From Carnegiea gigantea (lineage: Eukaryota; Streptophyta; Magnoliopsida; Caryophyllales; Cactaceae), in NCBI GenBank assembly GCA_029747015.1, contig JAKOGI010001198.1, positions 197,501-261,500 of the forward strand: a stretch of 64,000 nt of DNA. The letters run 5' to 3'. The position numbers and the translations under genes are program-made. The notes below the pieces were generated by a model, which had not been told where the DNA came from, made no database searches, and saw only the letters and a program-made list of their open reading frames with translations. Position 1 is the first letter of the stretch. Every line of letters begins with the position of its first letter. Positions 1-12,814 of this stretch are shown piece after piece.

Positions 1-780
1 TCTAACTCGGTCAAAGCTTGGCTTATGTTCGGGCTTGGCATTTCTTATCAGGCGAGTCAAGTGAGGCCTCGGCTCAACCCCAATTAATACACTTCTACCT
101 TCTTTTTTTGTTCAAACAGTTTGTGGTGCATTGCTTATGGGAAAAAGGGAATGATTATATAAGTGGAAAATCGATGTAAACCTATGTATCATGCGAAGTA
201 CGTCTAGCAATGGCCTTCTAGGCATTATCACCCCAAATCTTACTCCCAGAATTAATAGGTTGACAATGAGCTAAATAAACACATTCGATGAATGGTGTTG
301 TTCGATAATTTTGTTATTATATCATCGTGATTCATTCATAGAAGGCCGACAAGCATGGAGTAAACAACAAAATTATTTAGCTTCAATATAAATAAACAAC
401 TATTAGGACAACAAAATCCCATCTTGACCCTTTTTTTAAATTTAAATAAATGGGAAGCTTCAATATAAATAAACAAATACAAACACGAAGACGAACAAAG
501 TGATAGCTTTAGATTACCATTATATTCAGTTTCGACGTGCTTCAATTGGAAAAAAAAAAAAATAATAAGACCCTATCTAAATTTGATAGGACATCTCACC
601 CTTACCCAAACATGTTGAGTGATAGATTTGAGATTTGAGTCCTATCAAAGCAAAACATGAACCTAAAGTCTAGCGACAATCTCTTATAGGCTTATTATTG
701 TATTAATTTCTCCTTTTTTTGAAAAAAAAAAAAAATCAAGTTGTATTTGTAAAACTATAAAATCAAAAATTGCGAAATCA
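1..780. other. Intergenic DNA, no gene recognised
   Basis: AT-rich sequence with short A and T runs. No open frame on either strand resembles a known protein and no paired exon signals were seen. It may be old transposon debris cut by the window edge. Confidence 0.6.
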
Positions 781-1300
781 ACCAGGATGACAACGAGTGA
801 CAAATGAAATATCTTTTCAATTTATTTTTGTTTAATTTATTTCAGCCGAACTTATCTGAAATGAATTGAATTTATTGATGTTGAATGGAACGTTTCTCTG
901 ATGAATTAAACTGAATTAATCTATTGAATTAAAATTTAATTTTGTTAAACTAAATTTATTTTTATTGAATTATATAAACCTACTTTTACTGAATCAAACT
1001 TATCTTTGTTGAACTAACTTAAACAACTTTTTTTCTACTGAATTAAATTGACGAGAACAAAGATAAGTTTTATTTAATTAATTGAAGCTAAATTGAATTT
1101 ATTCTTAGAAACTAAGTTGAAAGAGAAGGTTTTAAGGGCATGCTTTTCTCAACTTTATTTTTTCAAAATCAGTTCAGTCTCACCTACATCAACAAAATAA
1201 ATTTAATTCATCTCAATTGAATTAATACTAACATAAATTTGCTTTAACAACAGACAAATTATATTCAGTTTAATTCAATTTAATTCAATAAAATTCGATT
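780..1300. repeat. Degenerate TTATTGAATTAAA-like repeats
   Basis: About 500 bp built from drifting variants of a short motif related to TTATTGAATTAAA and TGAACTTA, first in one orientation and then partly inverted toward 1200-1300. The composition resembles the interior of the PIF-like MITE at 34438-34804, so it may be a decayed foldback element. No clean termini or target duplication could be fixed. Confidence 0.4.
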
Positions 1301-2458
1301 AAAAAAAAAGGGGACCTAAATATGAGCAAACCCTGCCTGGTAGAAATGTGTATTTTTCCCCAAGCAAACAAAAAGGAAGCCCAGTCAATCAATAAGATGC
1401 AGTCACAATCACGGTAAGAATTGGGTGCCAAATTTGTCACCTGCGCCAACTATGAAAGGGACCACGAAACCCCCCGGGCAATTAGTCGCCACGTTCCACG
1501 TGTCGGCCTAAGGTTCGTTCCTTGCAAATAGCCCTTTTTGTTTTCCTTTTTTGTTTTCCTTTTTTGGGGGTGGGGGGCGGGGTGTGGAACTGAAGACTAA
1601 AAGAGATACATTGTGGGGTCTGGAGTTGGGATGATTTTTATGGCCAATTTCCAGCGCATATGTGCGAAATTCTCATATTGTTGTGATTAAAAAAAAAAAA
1701 ATGAAATTCTCATATTTTTGGAGTATAAACTCTTAAAAGTTAGGCAAATATACGAGGACAAAAAATCTAGAATAAATAAATAAGTATGGGTTAAAAAAAC
1801 AAACATAACTTTATCAGTATATATGGTTAAAAGTATAAATCCTTTAATATGTTGTATTCATCTTAGCATTTTATGTCTAAACTCAAAATTCTAGAAGAGT
1901 CGTTAATGCGTCGTAAATAAAAAAATGTACATCTTAGTTAAAGTGTCCTTCTCAACTGTTCAATTCTAACTTCAATGGTATATTAGCTAGACAATTCAAG
2001 ATAGTGGTTAAAAAGCTAATGCTAATTAGATTGATCCACTTGAATCGGGGAGCTTGATTGTTGTGATTCGGGAAATGTTGAACACACCGAGAAACTAGAA
2101 TCATTTTTGGCAAACCTAATTTAGGCCTCTTAGTACTAGGCATTTGAGGGATCGATTTTGTGAGGAGGCATAGAGATGCACATGAGAAGCTAGATTAAGT
2201 GGGTTTGACTCTTCAAACTCATAGAGTACCATTAAGCTAGGGGTGTTTCTTCGGTGGCAATGGGAAATAGCAGGAAGGAGTGAAATGAAGTAGGATGCAG
2301 CGAACATCTTTTTGAAAAGAGTGCAAATGAGTGGAATGGAGTGAAAATGAATATATTGATAAAGTGTGATTTTTTCTAGGATGGGTAAGCTTTCATTAGA
2401 TGAAGTGGGATGAAGCAAGAATAAGTGAAATGAGTAGCATGAACTGGAAAGTCATATT
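1301..2458. other. Intergenic DNA, no gene recognised
   Basis: No coding exons recognised. Contains a T/G-rich patch near 1545-1590 and short A runs. Short antisense open frames here have no recognisable motif. Confidence 0.5.
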
Positions 2459-2653
2459 TTGAAGATAAATTTTGACGTTTGTTGTCAGGGTGAAGGAGGT
2501 CACGAGTACGTAGGAGATGTACCCATGGGATTGGGAGTAAAGCAAGGCCTTTGCTTCTTGGATTCAACAGATGAAGATTCTAGAAGTTACATTATTATTG
2601 AAGGTGACAACTTTTCTTTGATTGGTAAGTTAAAGCAACAATTAAAGTTTTGA
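2459..2653 (+). pseudogene. Possible RNase H-like fragment of a LINE-type element
   Basis: A short open frame whose second half reads like the end of a plant retroelement RNase H domain: a GLGVKQGLCFLDS stretch, then SRSYIIIEGDNFSLIGKLK. Members of the RVT_3 group carry a similar helix followed by 'hhhEGDS.sLI..L'. The expected upstream FDA-x-G start is only loosely present (INFDVCCQGEGG). No flanking reverse transcriptase was seen, so at most this is a fragment. The call rests on pattern resemblance only. Confidence 0.28.
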
Positions 2654-4619
2654 TATGGTTGAAATAATGCCTTACGATAATAAAGATAATTCTCAGTGAG
2701 GGTCCCACTTTCGAAGGGTTTACGATATTCAATGGTGAAACACCACTAAAAAAAGAAAGCTCTCCTAGAGGGAGTAATTAAAATCGGATTACAAAGTCAA
2801 TGTTAGAAGAAAAAATACAGGACAACCAATCACGTAAATGTCACAAAATCCCCTGCTCTTGGATCAATATGAGTAACAAGTAACGCATGGGTTTTGGTGG
2901 TTAAGCGGATCCTAAGGTTTTAAGGTCCTATTTGATAAACGGTTATAAGCTATTTGTATTAACTATTTGAAGAAAAAGTATCTAGTAAACTTAATTATTT
3001 ACGTTGAAATTGTAAGGAAAAAAAAAAAAATTTCCAATAAGCTAATTCCAAAAGGCTAATGGTTTTAGTTTTTCTGAATTCACAAAGTTCTTAAAATCTA
3101 TTCATCAAACACTCAGATTAGTTGTCCCAACCAGGTTAGTCTAAAAAAGCTTCTTTTTTTTTTTTTTGGTTGCCAAAAACTCAACAAAAAGCTATTTGAT
3201 AAACACTCCCTTATGAACATCATTTATTTGTTTCTTTTCACAAAATAGTAAATTTATCAATGATGTTCCTAATCATATAATTAGCATCAATTAATTGATT
3301 ATTAGTGGTTAATATAGTGAAAAATATCAGGTTAGAGCGTTACCGCCATCCTAGAAAGGATAAAGCTTAACTAATTAGTGTACTCAACACCACCATAATA
3401 ACATTTCATAGTACATATAAGGTAAGCGATGTGTAAATTACACATGCTTGAGCTTAAATGATAGTTCAATAATCTACCTACATACTTGTAGGTACCTCGA
3501 GACTTAGAAAGATGTCACTGTGAGCTAGGCTCGACCCCATTGCTCGCTTCCTGCTTCACGTGCAACATGTGATGTGTAACTTTTCAAATGCTCAACCTAA
3601 AATATGAAAACACAAAATGTTCAAAGGGTAAGTCAGTACGTTCATCTCTGTATTGTAAAGAATAGCATTCATTTTTTAGTGAGTGGAAGCATTTCAATTC
3701 ATTTTAGTTTGAAATCAAGGAAAGAGAAATTTATATTAAAACTATTACCGGTTATTATCTGATAGTAAAACCTCAACTGATGAGCTCATATATATAATGC
3801 AATCATTTAATAGGTGTACACTTCTCTGACCGACCGGGTAGCTTGACTTGAGGTTGTGGGGGTGAATTGAATGGCATAAGTTCTGATAATTGATAACTGA
3901 TAGGCCCACTTGACTATGAGACAAAACAATGCTTAAAAATGATCCATTAAATAACTGTACATTCTGAGATTTTGATATATTTAAAAATGTGTGAATTTTC
4001 AAATGTCACAAACTGTAAACATAGCTAAAACATATATCTCTTTCTTGTAAAAATAATTGTTTATGACTCGACCACGACGAAAGTGATCTCACTTCTTGAA
4101 TTTCTGGTGAAAGGAGCTAGGGAAAGAGGATGCGTTGTGTTGGTTGGAAACAAGGGGGATTGACTTATATATAAGTTTTGATCTCTCTCTCCCCTAAATA
4201 TCTAGGATATCTTAAAAAATATCAGATATTTCTCTAAAAAAAATCTTAAATATTTCTGTGCTATTATTATTTATTTTGGTTATTCATATTATTATTTCAT
4301 TTACATAACAGAAACAAGCAAATTATATAAAGCATTGAATGAGTTTATAACTATGCCTTTCAATTGTTTGCATAAATATGCTAGTTTATATCTATTTATC
4401 GGTATTAAGTGACTTTACACAAGACATTGTTAAATTTAGTTTCAATGCCACTTTGTCGTCTCAACATTTAATCGCACAAATATTTCAAACATCGAATTGA
4501 AATGTGGCGCTCAACTTTGTTACTTGAAGTTAACACTAAGGTAATTATGCTTGGGTTATTACAATTGAAAATTCATATGTCATTAAGATGAAGATCATTT
4601 AATAAGAATCTATACAATC
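2654..4619. other. Intergenic DNA with a possible small MITE (about 2925-3212)
   Basis: No gene recognised. The string CTATTTGATAAAC occurs near 2927 and again near 3191, and the outer ends (GGTCCTATTTGATAAAC and, reversed, GGGAGTGTTTATCAAATAG) are only weakly inverted. This looks like a worn hAT-type MITE, but no target duplication could be confirmed. The rest, to 4619, has no paired exon signals. Confidence 0.35.
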
Positions 4620-4620
4620 A

Positions 4621-4672
4621 TCCATCCATCCATCTTTCGATCTATCTATCCATCTATCTATCTATCTATCTA
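4621..4672 (+). repeat. (TCTA)n/(TCCA)n microsatellite
   Basis: Tetranucleotide run of ATCC then TCTA units directly before TATACTTAAAATTGAG. It obscures the exact 5' end of the Helitron-like element that follows. Confidence 0.9.
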
Positions 4673-5604
4673 TACTTAAAATTGAGTGATCGTGAAGACC
4701 TTGGGTAGACACTTGGTGATCACTCATTAGGTATAATTATAATTATTTTCTCTTTTTTAAATAACTAAGTCAAAATATTGACTAAGATGCACTAGCAAAA
4801 ACAATATATTAATTAGATCAAATTCATATATGCATTCAACTTGTTATGGTCATAATTTATTGGTGGTAAATTACAATAGCTGTTATGTTTATATCCGTTA
4901 CAATATTGATTTTCACTGGGATTGTAATATTCTTAATTAATATGTCCATTTATCTTGCGTAACATTAGTTTGAGCATTTTTTGTTTTTTTTATTATAAAT
5001 ACTCTCTATTGATGCATTATTGGCTTAGCAGATTGACAGTAGGTTTTGGATCTAAGTCTCCATGGCCAGTGCATCAAAATTATCTTTTGTTTTGGCTCCT
5101 CCTGTTCTTAATTATCAGATAATACAACCATCTTTTGGTGATTGGAGTTGTAAAAGCATTATGTTTTTCTCTATTGACTTCCTATTGTCTAAGTAATCTT
5201 CTTCATTCGTTGTCATAGCCTTTCATCTGTTGTGAAATTTTTATTCACATGATGTATTAAATTTTGAATTGTTTGATGTATTAATCTATATAAGTATAGT
5301 TTTCTGTACGTCAACAAAAAAATACAAAAAGTTTTAGTTGTATTGGTGAATTGGATGGTATTATCTTACTATATGATTGAATAATTAGTACATCTAATCG
5401 CATCTGATACTTTGTTATTCGTTATTAGTTTAATTTTTTAGACCTTACAGTCTAGCATCGACAATTTATTGCATCAACATATTACATTAGTAATAGAATT
5501 AATTGGGAATCTGTATATTCTCTTCATTTTTAGATAATGATGCACCAATTCATGCATGTTAAAAACATTGTATAATTAGATTATCTACTTAACTATTATT
5601 ATTA

Positions 5605-8600
5605 CTAGCAGTACTATGCTCGTGCATTGCACGATTTAGCTTAGTTTCATTTAAGATAATCGATGAACCAAAAAAAGGACGGAAAAAGAAGAGAATGCTA
5701 ATTTTCCTTTGTTGAGTATCTTTCCATTTAACTATAGAATACTATACATCTAGAGGGGGGACTATTTAGTATATATCCTTTGTGTATAATCAATTGCCCA
5801 TAACAAAGGGTTGCGTCTTAAGCCTCAATAATAAGTTTATCTCCATACTTAGCTTGAAATATGTCTAAACTCAAAAAATATAATTAGTTAAAATATAATT
5901 ATGATTAACTAAAGGATACATTTTCATCAATCAATAAATTTTTTTTGGTTGATATATAAGATATCTTTACTTCAAAAATATTCCATAATATCTATCAAAA
6001 AAAAAAAATTCATAACAGTGATACCGACCTTTAATAGTATAATTTATAATTTTTTAGAATTCAACTTCTGTAAGTATTAAATATATATATTTTCATATTA
6101 TTTGAAACTCTTCTTACTACAGCACAGGAAATGCAACAACTAACGATGATAAGAAAAAATAACCACTCAACAATAAAAGACATCAGTGATCGTGGAGGCG
6201 AGTGGCTACTCAAAAATGAAATATAAATAATTCAAAATTTTCAATAACCCCATCCTCTGGCTTCTTCCAACATCTTTAAGACTTTTCATTACTTTTATAG
6301 TGTTTCATCTTCAACAAAAAAAGTTAAGGCTAACTAATGTGTTTTTCAATGTTAAAGCTATGTAACACAAAATTAGATAGCTAACACACCTATAAATTTG
6401 GGACACAATGTATTTTTTTTAAAAAGAAAAATAGCATCAACTTATATAGGTACATATGAATATACCATGTGTACATATATAAACAACATGAAAGAACTCA
6501 AATATCATTATGCACTGAATTTTGAGATAAATAGAAAGAAAGATGGCTTACTATTATTATGGTATCACTCTTTGTCTTTAAAAGGAAAAATGCTCCCATA
6601 AATGATAATATATTGATAAGGTTGCCTTCTCCCACTACTCAAAACAACGAATATATGAAAATGGAAAAAAAATATATAATACTATACATGTATCGAGAGA
6701 ATTATCCAATAATAAGAAACGACTATCAATATTAGAAATAGGATTACACCTTTTGAACATTCAAAGACAAATTGCCAATGGAAGGATGAATATCCCTTCA
6801 TATATGTACTTTTTTTTTTTTTTTTTTGGTTGGGCTGGGGAAGGAAAAGCTTTAGCAATCCAATGTATTTCTTTACTTATTAAGCAAAACATATTCATAG
6901 ATAAGAGCCATAAAGCCATTACAACAAATGAAATTAATTAAGTTAAAGTAAATAGTTAAGCACTATAATAATTATAGTTAGCAATCAAAGCACACGTTAC
7001 AAACCATTGTAAATTAATATAATTATACTTAGACAAACGAAAAGCATCATTATATTGGTCAATGCATTACAAGTTTTTTAAAGGGGGGATCAGGGTTAAT
7101 TTTTGAAGATGGATCGTATTTTAAACTGTTCATGTTAACATGCCACTTTATGTGATCAAATTAATTCTTGAAGTTGGATCGTATCTTAAATTGTTCATGT
7201 TAACATGCCACTTTATGTGATCAAATTAATGTACTATGATTACTTTATGTGACACTTGGTATGTAGGGGTTATGTGGGGGCAATAAACATAACCCTAGCT
7301 CTCTTCCCTTCTATACTCACAATTCATATCACTAAATATCTTAAGTTGTTCACGGCAGTAATTCAATTTTAGTTCGTCAATGATCAATACATTACTTTAT
7401 GTGACAATATGTACATCCCATAATCTCGATATCCGAATCTTTATCACCTAATCATCTTTATCAGAATTTAGCTTGGCTAAATATGAGATAGGTTCTTGGT
7501 ATTTCGGCTGTTCATAATATGAACTGCCAAATTTAGAGCATATAGTAGGAAAATAGCAACAATTAGTACATGAGTTTTTTATTGAGAAAAGAAAAATAGG
7601 AAAAGTTGATATATTGATCATTCACCTTGGTGCATCCATAGTGTATAATAAACTAAGGAAAGAAATAAATCTGGAGGTTAGAGTAAAAATATGGAGGATA
7701 GAGTAAAAATAGGATGAGGTACTTTGTTCACATAGTATATATTTATAGTTGTAATATTTAGTGAGAGGAAGTATACATGGCATGGTCAATTTTTAAAATA
7801 ATATATAAATGACATGTAAGTATTACATTCATAGAGGTATGATGAAAGCCTTCTATCCTTCAAATGGGTCTTAGTCAAACACCCTACACTATATCTTGGC
7901 TTTTGACAATGAGAGAGGAGTAATTGAGAGTAATTGACAAAGGCATTAATGAGGAGAATAATTGAGAGTGATTGAGAAAGGCATGGTGCAAAGAATATGA
8001 ATAATTTGTACAACAATTATGCCCATGCGTTAAAAAAAGGGGTGTGAGTTGAATCTATGAAGCTCAATTATTAAATTGAATGTTTTCAGTTGTAACAATT
8101 ATTGTGATTTAATTGAATGTTTTTTTTTTCTCAATTAGTGTTAGACAAAGAGTGTGAATTATTTCTAAATAAAACATTCAAATTCTTTGGAGGGCAAATT
8201 GAATGTTTTTTTTTTCCTCAATAGTATTTAAAATGTAATTAAAGAGAGACACTATATTAATTTCATTTCATATGTATGTGCTTTGATTATGAATTTAGTA
8301 CACATGGAAGTGAGAATTCAAGAGCCAAAGTAAAAAACTGATGAATTTAAAACGTGAAAGTGTAAATCCTGTAACTGATCAATTTAACTTCCAAACATTA
8401 AGATTCTTGGAATTGAATATAATATTTTGAAAGGAAAAGAACATTTCTAAATATTCAAAATCTTGTACCTGAATGTAATATTGAAATACTAAAATTTAAG
8501 ATTAGTAAATTTATTTTTATTTTGGAGTTTACAGTTTTTAATACTACCACTTTAAATAGGCAATACATATAATCACAATTGATGACTTGGCAGATGACAT

Positions 8601-8655
8601 GGAAGATACATGTTCTAATATCACTCAATTTTAATACTATTTAGATTTAGATAGA
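5605..8655 (-). mobile_element. Helitron-like element, minus orientation (inner)
   Basis: Read on the minus strand, it starts A|TCTATCTAAATC and ends with the 15-base hairpin TCGTGCAATGCACGA, then 11 bases, then GCTAG|T. That is the Helitron 3' signature in the right order and spacing. Its start shares TTAAAATTGAGTGAT (8619-8633 on plus) with the outer element's start (4676-4690), which argues that both belong to one family. The 3-kb interior is AT-rich, holds a 65-bp tandem duplication, and shows no helicase or captured gene that I recognise. Confidence 0.52.
7096..7225 (+). repeat. Tandem duplication, 2 x 65 bp
   Basis: Two adjacent copies (7096-7160 and 7161-7225) differ at only a few bases and contain GTTCATGTTAACATGCCACT in each copy. 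They lie inside the inner Helitron-like element. Confidence 0.9.
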
Positions 8656-8660
8656 TTATC

Positions 8661-8698
8661 ACCATCATCATCATCATCATCATCGTCGTTTTCGTTGT
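8661..8698 (+). repeat. (ATC)n microsatellite
   Basis: ATC triplets running into GTCGTT variants, immediately outside the 5' end of the minus-strand Helitron-like element. Confidence 0.85.
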
Positions 8699-9218
8699 TG
8701 TTATTCCTAAGTTTTGTCTTATCTTGCTACTTGTGTGCACTTTCAATGGCTAATATTTTATATTAGAAATTGTTGTTTAGCTTACCTATTGAAGGCGGAT
8801 TAAAAATGAATATTTCATCTAAAGCTCTGCTGCCTATTGATTTATTTCACCATTAATTTTCCGATTGGTATATGATAACTTCTATCTCCAAATTCTTCTA
8901 ATCGGATAACCATTGTACCTGTGCACATGAAAAAAGCACAAAGTGAAATTTTTGTTCAAAAACACAATTTATTTTCCTATTTTGATGTCTCTCGATTCTC
9001 TATATTTCACTTTTATATATGCTACAATGTTTTCTATCTATTATGCCTTATGAATTTAATTTCTAATGCTAAATAGGATAACATGTCACTGGTGTAATAC
9101 ATTTTTATATGTAACATTCTCTCTAAGTATTTTTCATTCGTTTAAAGCAGAGAAACAATGTTACTTATCAATTAAATATTAAATCAATCCGGCCATGCGA
9201 AGCACGACATAACACTAG

Positions 9219-10200
9219 TATATCTAAAAACTAAATGTAAATCCTTAACTCTAAAAGCTAACGGTAATGATACCACCAGCTACTCGTTCTAAGCTTATAT
9301 ACTCATATGACCGGCCTTGTGGGCACTAGGAGCATTTTCAAAGTCATTGCATCTTTCCGAATGGTGATGAGTTATAATATAACCCATGCAACTGGTATCT
9401 ATTTAATATCTGAAGTAAACGTCATTATGATAGAACCATATGAAATTTCATTATTCACTAACCTCCAATAAAACACAAGTAAATTTTTACTATAAGATCC
9501 AACTATCTTCTAGAACTTCATGTAGTCAAAACTCACACTGCAAAGCTATGAAACAAAGCCCACTTAAAAAATTTCTTACGCAATGGAGGCAAAATTTATT
9601 GCAAAGAATTTATAATACTATTAGTAAATCTTCTAGTAAACTAAAGGGTGATGATATATATATATGTCTTGCAACAAGACACTCTTGAATCTCTTATCAT
9701 AACTCAAGTTAATATATTTTATGATTTAAAATAACCAAAATTTTAATAGTTACAACTTACTATGAGCTATAAAGCTCTAATACTCGTAGATTATGCAAAC
9801 AAATACAAATTGACATCCTAACCAGATCAACCTCATCTACGAAGGGATATCATATGTGTAATTTTGTAAATATGAAAGACTATGTATAAAATGATGATTT
9901 TACATAATTTATAAGTTTTGACATCTTTCCACTTTTCAATCATATCATTTTTTTTTTCAATTTAATATGTACAATATAGATTTTACGTAAAAACAAGATA
10001 CTTATCATTTTGCTGAACTAAATTAAGTGTTAAAGACGATATCTTTCCCTCTGCTCAGTCATTTTTCCCTCGAATTGATTCATTTAAAGCCTCTTATGTG
10101 CTCATTGCTTAGTTCTTTCATCATCATTAAAGCTCTTCTGGACCCGTTGTTTCTTTCTCATCAAACTGATACGTCTCTCCATAAGCTAGAGCAAACTGAT
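9219..10200. other. Intergenic DNA, no gene recognised
   Basis: AT-rich. Short open frames on the plus strand (for example 9440-9688) have no recognisable motif and no splice context. Nothing else seen. Confidence 0.5.
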
Positions 10201-10338
10201 ACATCTTAGTTTGTACTTTGTATTGTTCTTGAGTTACTTTTATTTTGCTTCTTCTTTGAGGGTTGCTCTAAATTCTTTGTGTCACTATGCTTTCATCCCC
10301 AATTAGACAATAAACACACTACTTTTCTAACTTTGCAA

Positions 10339-12687
10339 TGTAACACCCTGTTATTTAATCATGTTTAACTAATTTTAATTCTTGCATTGGTCATATGATT
10401 ATGATATTAATTGGAGCAATGAGTTACGCATTTTATTGATGAGGAGAATGCTCAATTTGAGGAATCAATATAGAATTTTATTTAAAGCATATGTAAATGC
10501 GAATGATTATGTAAAGATATATGTATTCTTACCAATATGTATCGAAAATTTACCGAGCCACATTAATTTCTTAATAATTAAGGAAAATGAATCAAGTCTT
10601 CATGCAAACATATGCCAAATATATGGTCAATTCTTTCCACCCCTTTTTAATTTATTTTAAAAGTTACATCTTTTATTTCAACAGAAATTGTTAGCTATTC
10701 ATATTGGGCGGAAGAGTAAATTGTGCAATGAATATGAGTGAATTGCTTAATTGTATAATATTGATGAATTACTCGAGATGTATATATGGATGGGCAAGCA
10801 TAATTGAGTTTGTATGTGAAGGGTGTGCTTAAGGGAAGGATAAACAAAATTGGATCAGTTTGTTCAAGTAAGTTTGAAGTGGGCATCGATGTGTCTTGGT
10901 TTGCATTGTAGTTAAGCTATTTTGTGAGCAAATTATGTGTTCATGCATGGTGATGTGAAAGTGTTCAAGAGAAGTTCAAGTAAACTTATGCTGTTACGCT
11001 AAGTAGGACTTAGGTGTGTGCTCGCTTGGATTAATATAGCGGGTACACTACGTTGATTTGAGTATTGTTACTAAATAAGTGAAAGAAGATGCTTGATAGA
11101 CTTTACGAGGGGGTGAGTTTGTGGTGAGAATTATGAGTTAATTAATTAATAATATGGTGGGGTTAGCGAAGAGTAATTATACTCTAATCACACTATGATT
11201 GAGCGTTGCTACTTGGAAGGTTAAATTGTGCAAAAATAAGGCGGAGTTGCTAAGGAAAACATGGAGGGAACATGAAGTTGTGACTACATGGGTGAACAGA
11301 TGTAACCAAGTGATAATGAAGTTTGAAAAAGAATAATATATGAAGTTAGGGCCTTAATTGGTTGGATAAAGGATAATTTACTGTGGATTATGTGCCCATA
11401 AAGTGTGAAATTACTACTTGAAAGAAATTCAAGTCAAATGAGGGAGAATTGACTAAGTATTGAAAGCTACCAGATTAGAGTGAGGCAATTCACAGAAAGT
11501 TAAGCCAATGAATGATGCAAAGTAGGGAGCAAGAGAAGAATAGCAATAGTAATATTTTGTCTCAAAAATTAATATATAGAAAATTAGGGTTTAGGTAAAT
11601 CGCGGATTAGAGGGAGATTGCCCAATTTGTTCATTTTTAAAGCAAGATACCAAGTCAAAAAGAATTTATGAGAAAACTAAAGTCTCAAAACTTACTAAAA
11701 TACCAAAGTTCGCTGCAATCCCAAAAAATACGTTCAATATGATCTAGAACTCATGAGTATTAATTTCTAATTAATACAGGATCCTACTGAACCCATTTCT
11801 GAGAAAGACTTGCAAAATCACCTAAAGGATGAACAAAAATATTTGTCAAAGGTAGGTATGCTACTGCTTGTGCCCTTCAAAGTCATTTAGATTTGCATAT
11901 ATTAATATTTACAAGTTTTTATTTGGTCATCGGAACTTTAAGACCCATATAATTGTTCATCGTTTAATGTACAATGTTCATTGTTAATAGTTTTTAATAG
12001 CATAGTTCATTGGTTGGGCTCTTTCCGTATACGAGAAATTCATAGTTCATATGTTCCTTGATTCCATGGTCATTGTTCATATGTTTGGTTCCTAGTCTAG
12101 GTCGAAAAATAATTAGTTTCATGAGCAATTCTACCGAAAAGACATTTCAAAGCAGAGTTTAAAAATTGCACGGGTGCTCACTATCTCCTTGTAAAAAAAT
12201 TATTTGACTGTACAAGGGTAACGTATTGAGTTTATAGCTCAGTTTCATATTGTTCTGTGTTTTCTAAACTGTTTTAGGGAAGGAGAAACAATTCAAGGTT
12301 AAGCAAGAAATTTCAGAAGCTAAAGGATCGGGAGAAGCGAGCCAAGGCAGTGATCACTAACTCTCGGCCTTAGCTAGCTGTTTTGAGGATTTGGGAACCG
12401 GCTTTTGGTTTTAGGCGCTTGTGTAGCATAAGTGAATGTAAATCTATTTTGGACGCGATCAAATCGTTGTGTTGTGATTACTTTTAAATATTTGTCAATG
12501 TAATCCTAAAACTTATCTTATGTAGATATTGTATTTAGCAAATGCAACATATCTGGTAACTACCAGATCTCAACGTACAACCTTGTCCCCAAGAGATGAA
12601 AATAATGCTCTAGCTCAATAGCATATTCCGCTACCTTGTATTGTATGCTAATTGAGGGTTAGTCGGGGTTAAGTTTAGGGTGTTACA
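10339..12687. mobile_element. Solo LTR, Ty3-gypsy-like, 2.35 kb
   Basis: Starts TGTAACACCC and ends GGGTGTTACA, a perfect 10-base terminal inverted repeat of the TG...CA type common in plant gypsy LTRs. It is flanked by a perfect 5-bp direct repeat, TGCAA (10334-10338 and 12688-12692). There is no gag-pol, primer-binding site or second LTR, so this fits a solo LTR left by recombination between two LTRs. The strand cannot be told without internal sequence. It interrupts the minus-strand repeat-coding pseudogene. The lineage call (gypsy rather than copia) rests on the end sequence and length only. Confidence 0.85.
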
Positions 12688-12814
12688 TGCAAGCTTCCTC
12701 AACTTCACAAGTGAAACCTTCAGAGTGTGATTCACTCCTTTTGCTATTTCCTTCGTGGCTCCCATGCCATGACTTTGCTCAACTCCTTCTTTCCAAGTTT
12801 TTTATTGCATTAGT

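Larger units (their letters stand above)
4669..9218 (+). mobile_element. Helitron-like element, plus orientation (outer)
   Basis: The proposed 5' end is TCTATACTTAAAATTGAG, preceded by A. The proposed 3' end is a short hairpin (CATGCGAAGCACG, one mismatch) followed about 10 bases later by ACTAG and then T, as expected for Helitrons, which insert between A and T, end in CTRR and carry a 3' hairpin. It has no terminal inverted repeat and no target duplication. No Rep/helicase coding was seen, so it would be non-autonomous. Its middle is occupied by a second element in the opposite orientation (5605-8655), leaving about 1.5 kb of its own sequence. The microsatellite makes the 5' base uncertain. 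Confidence 0.48.
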
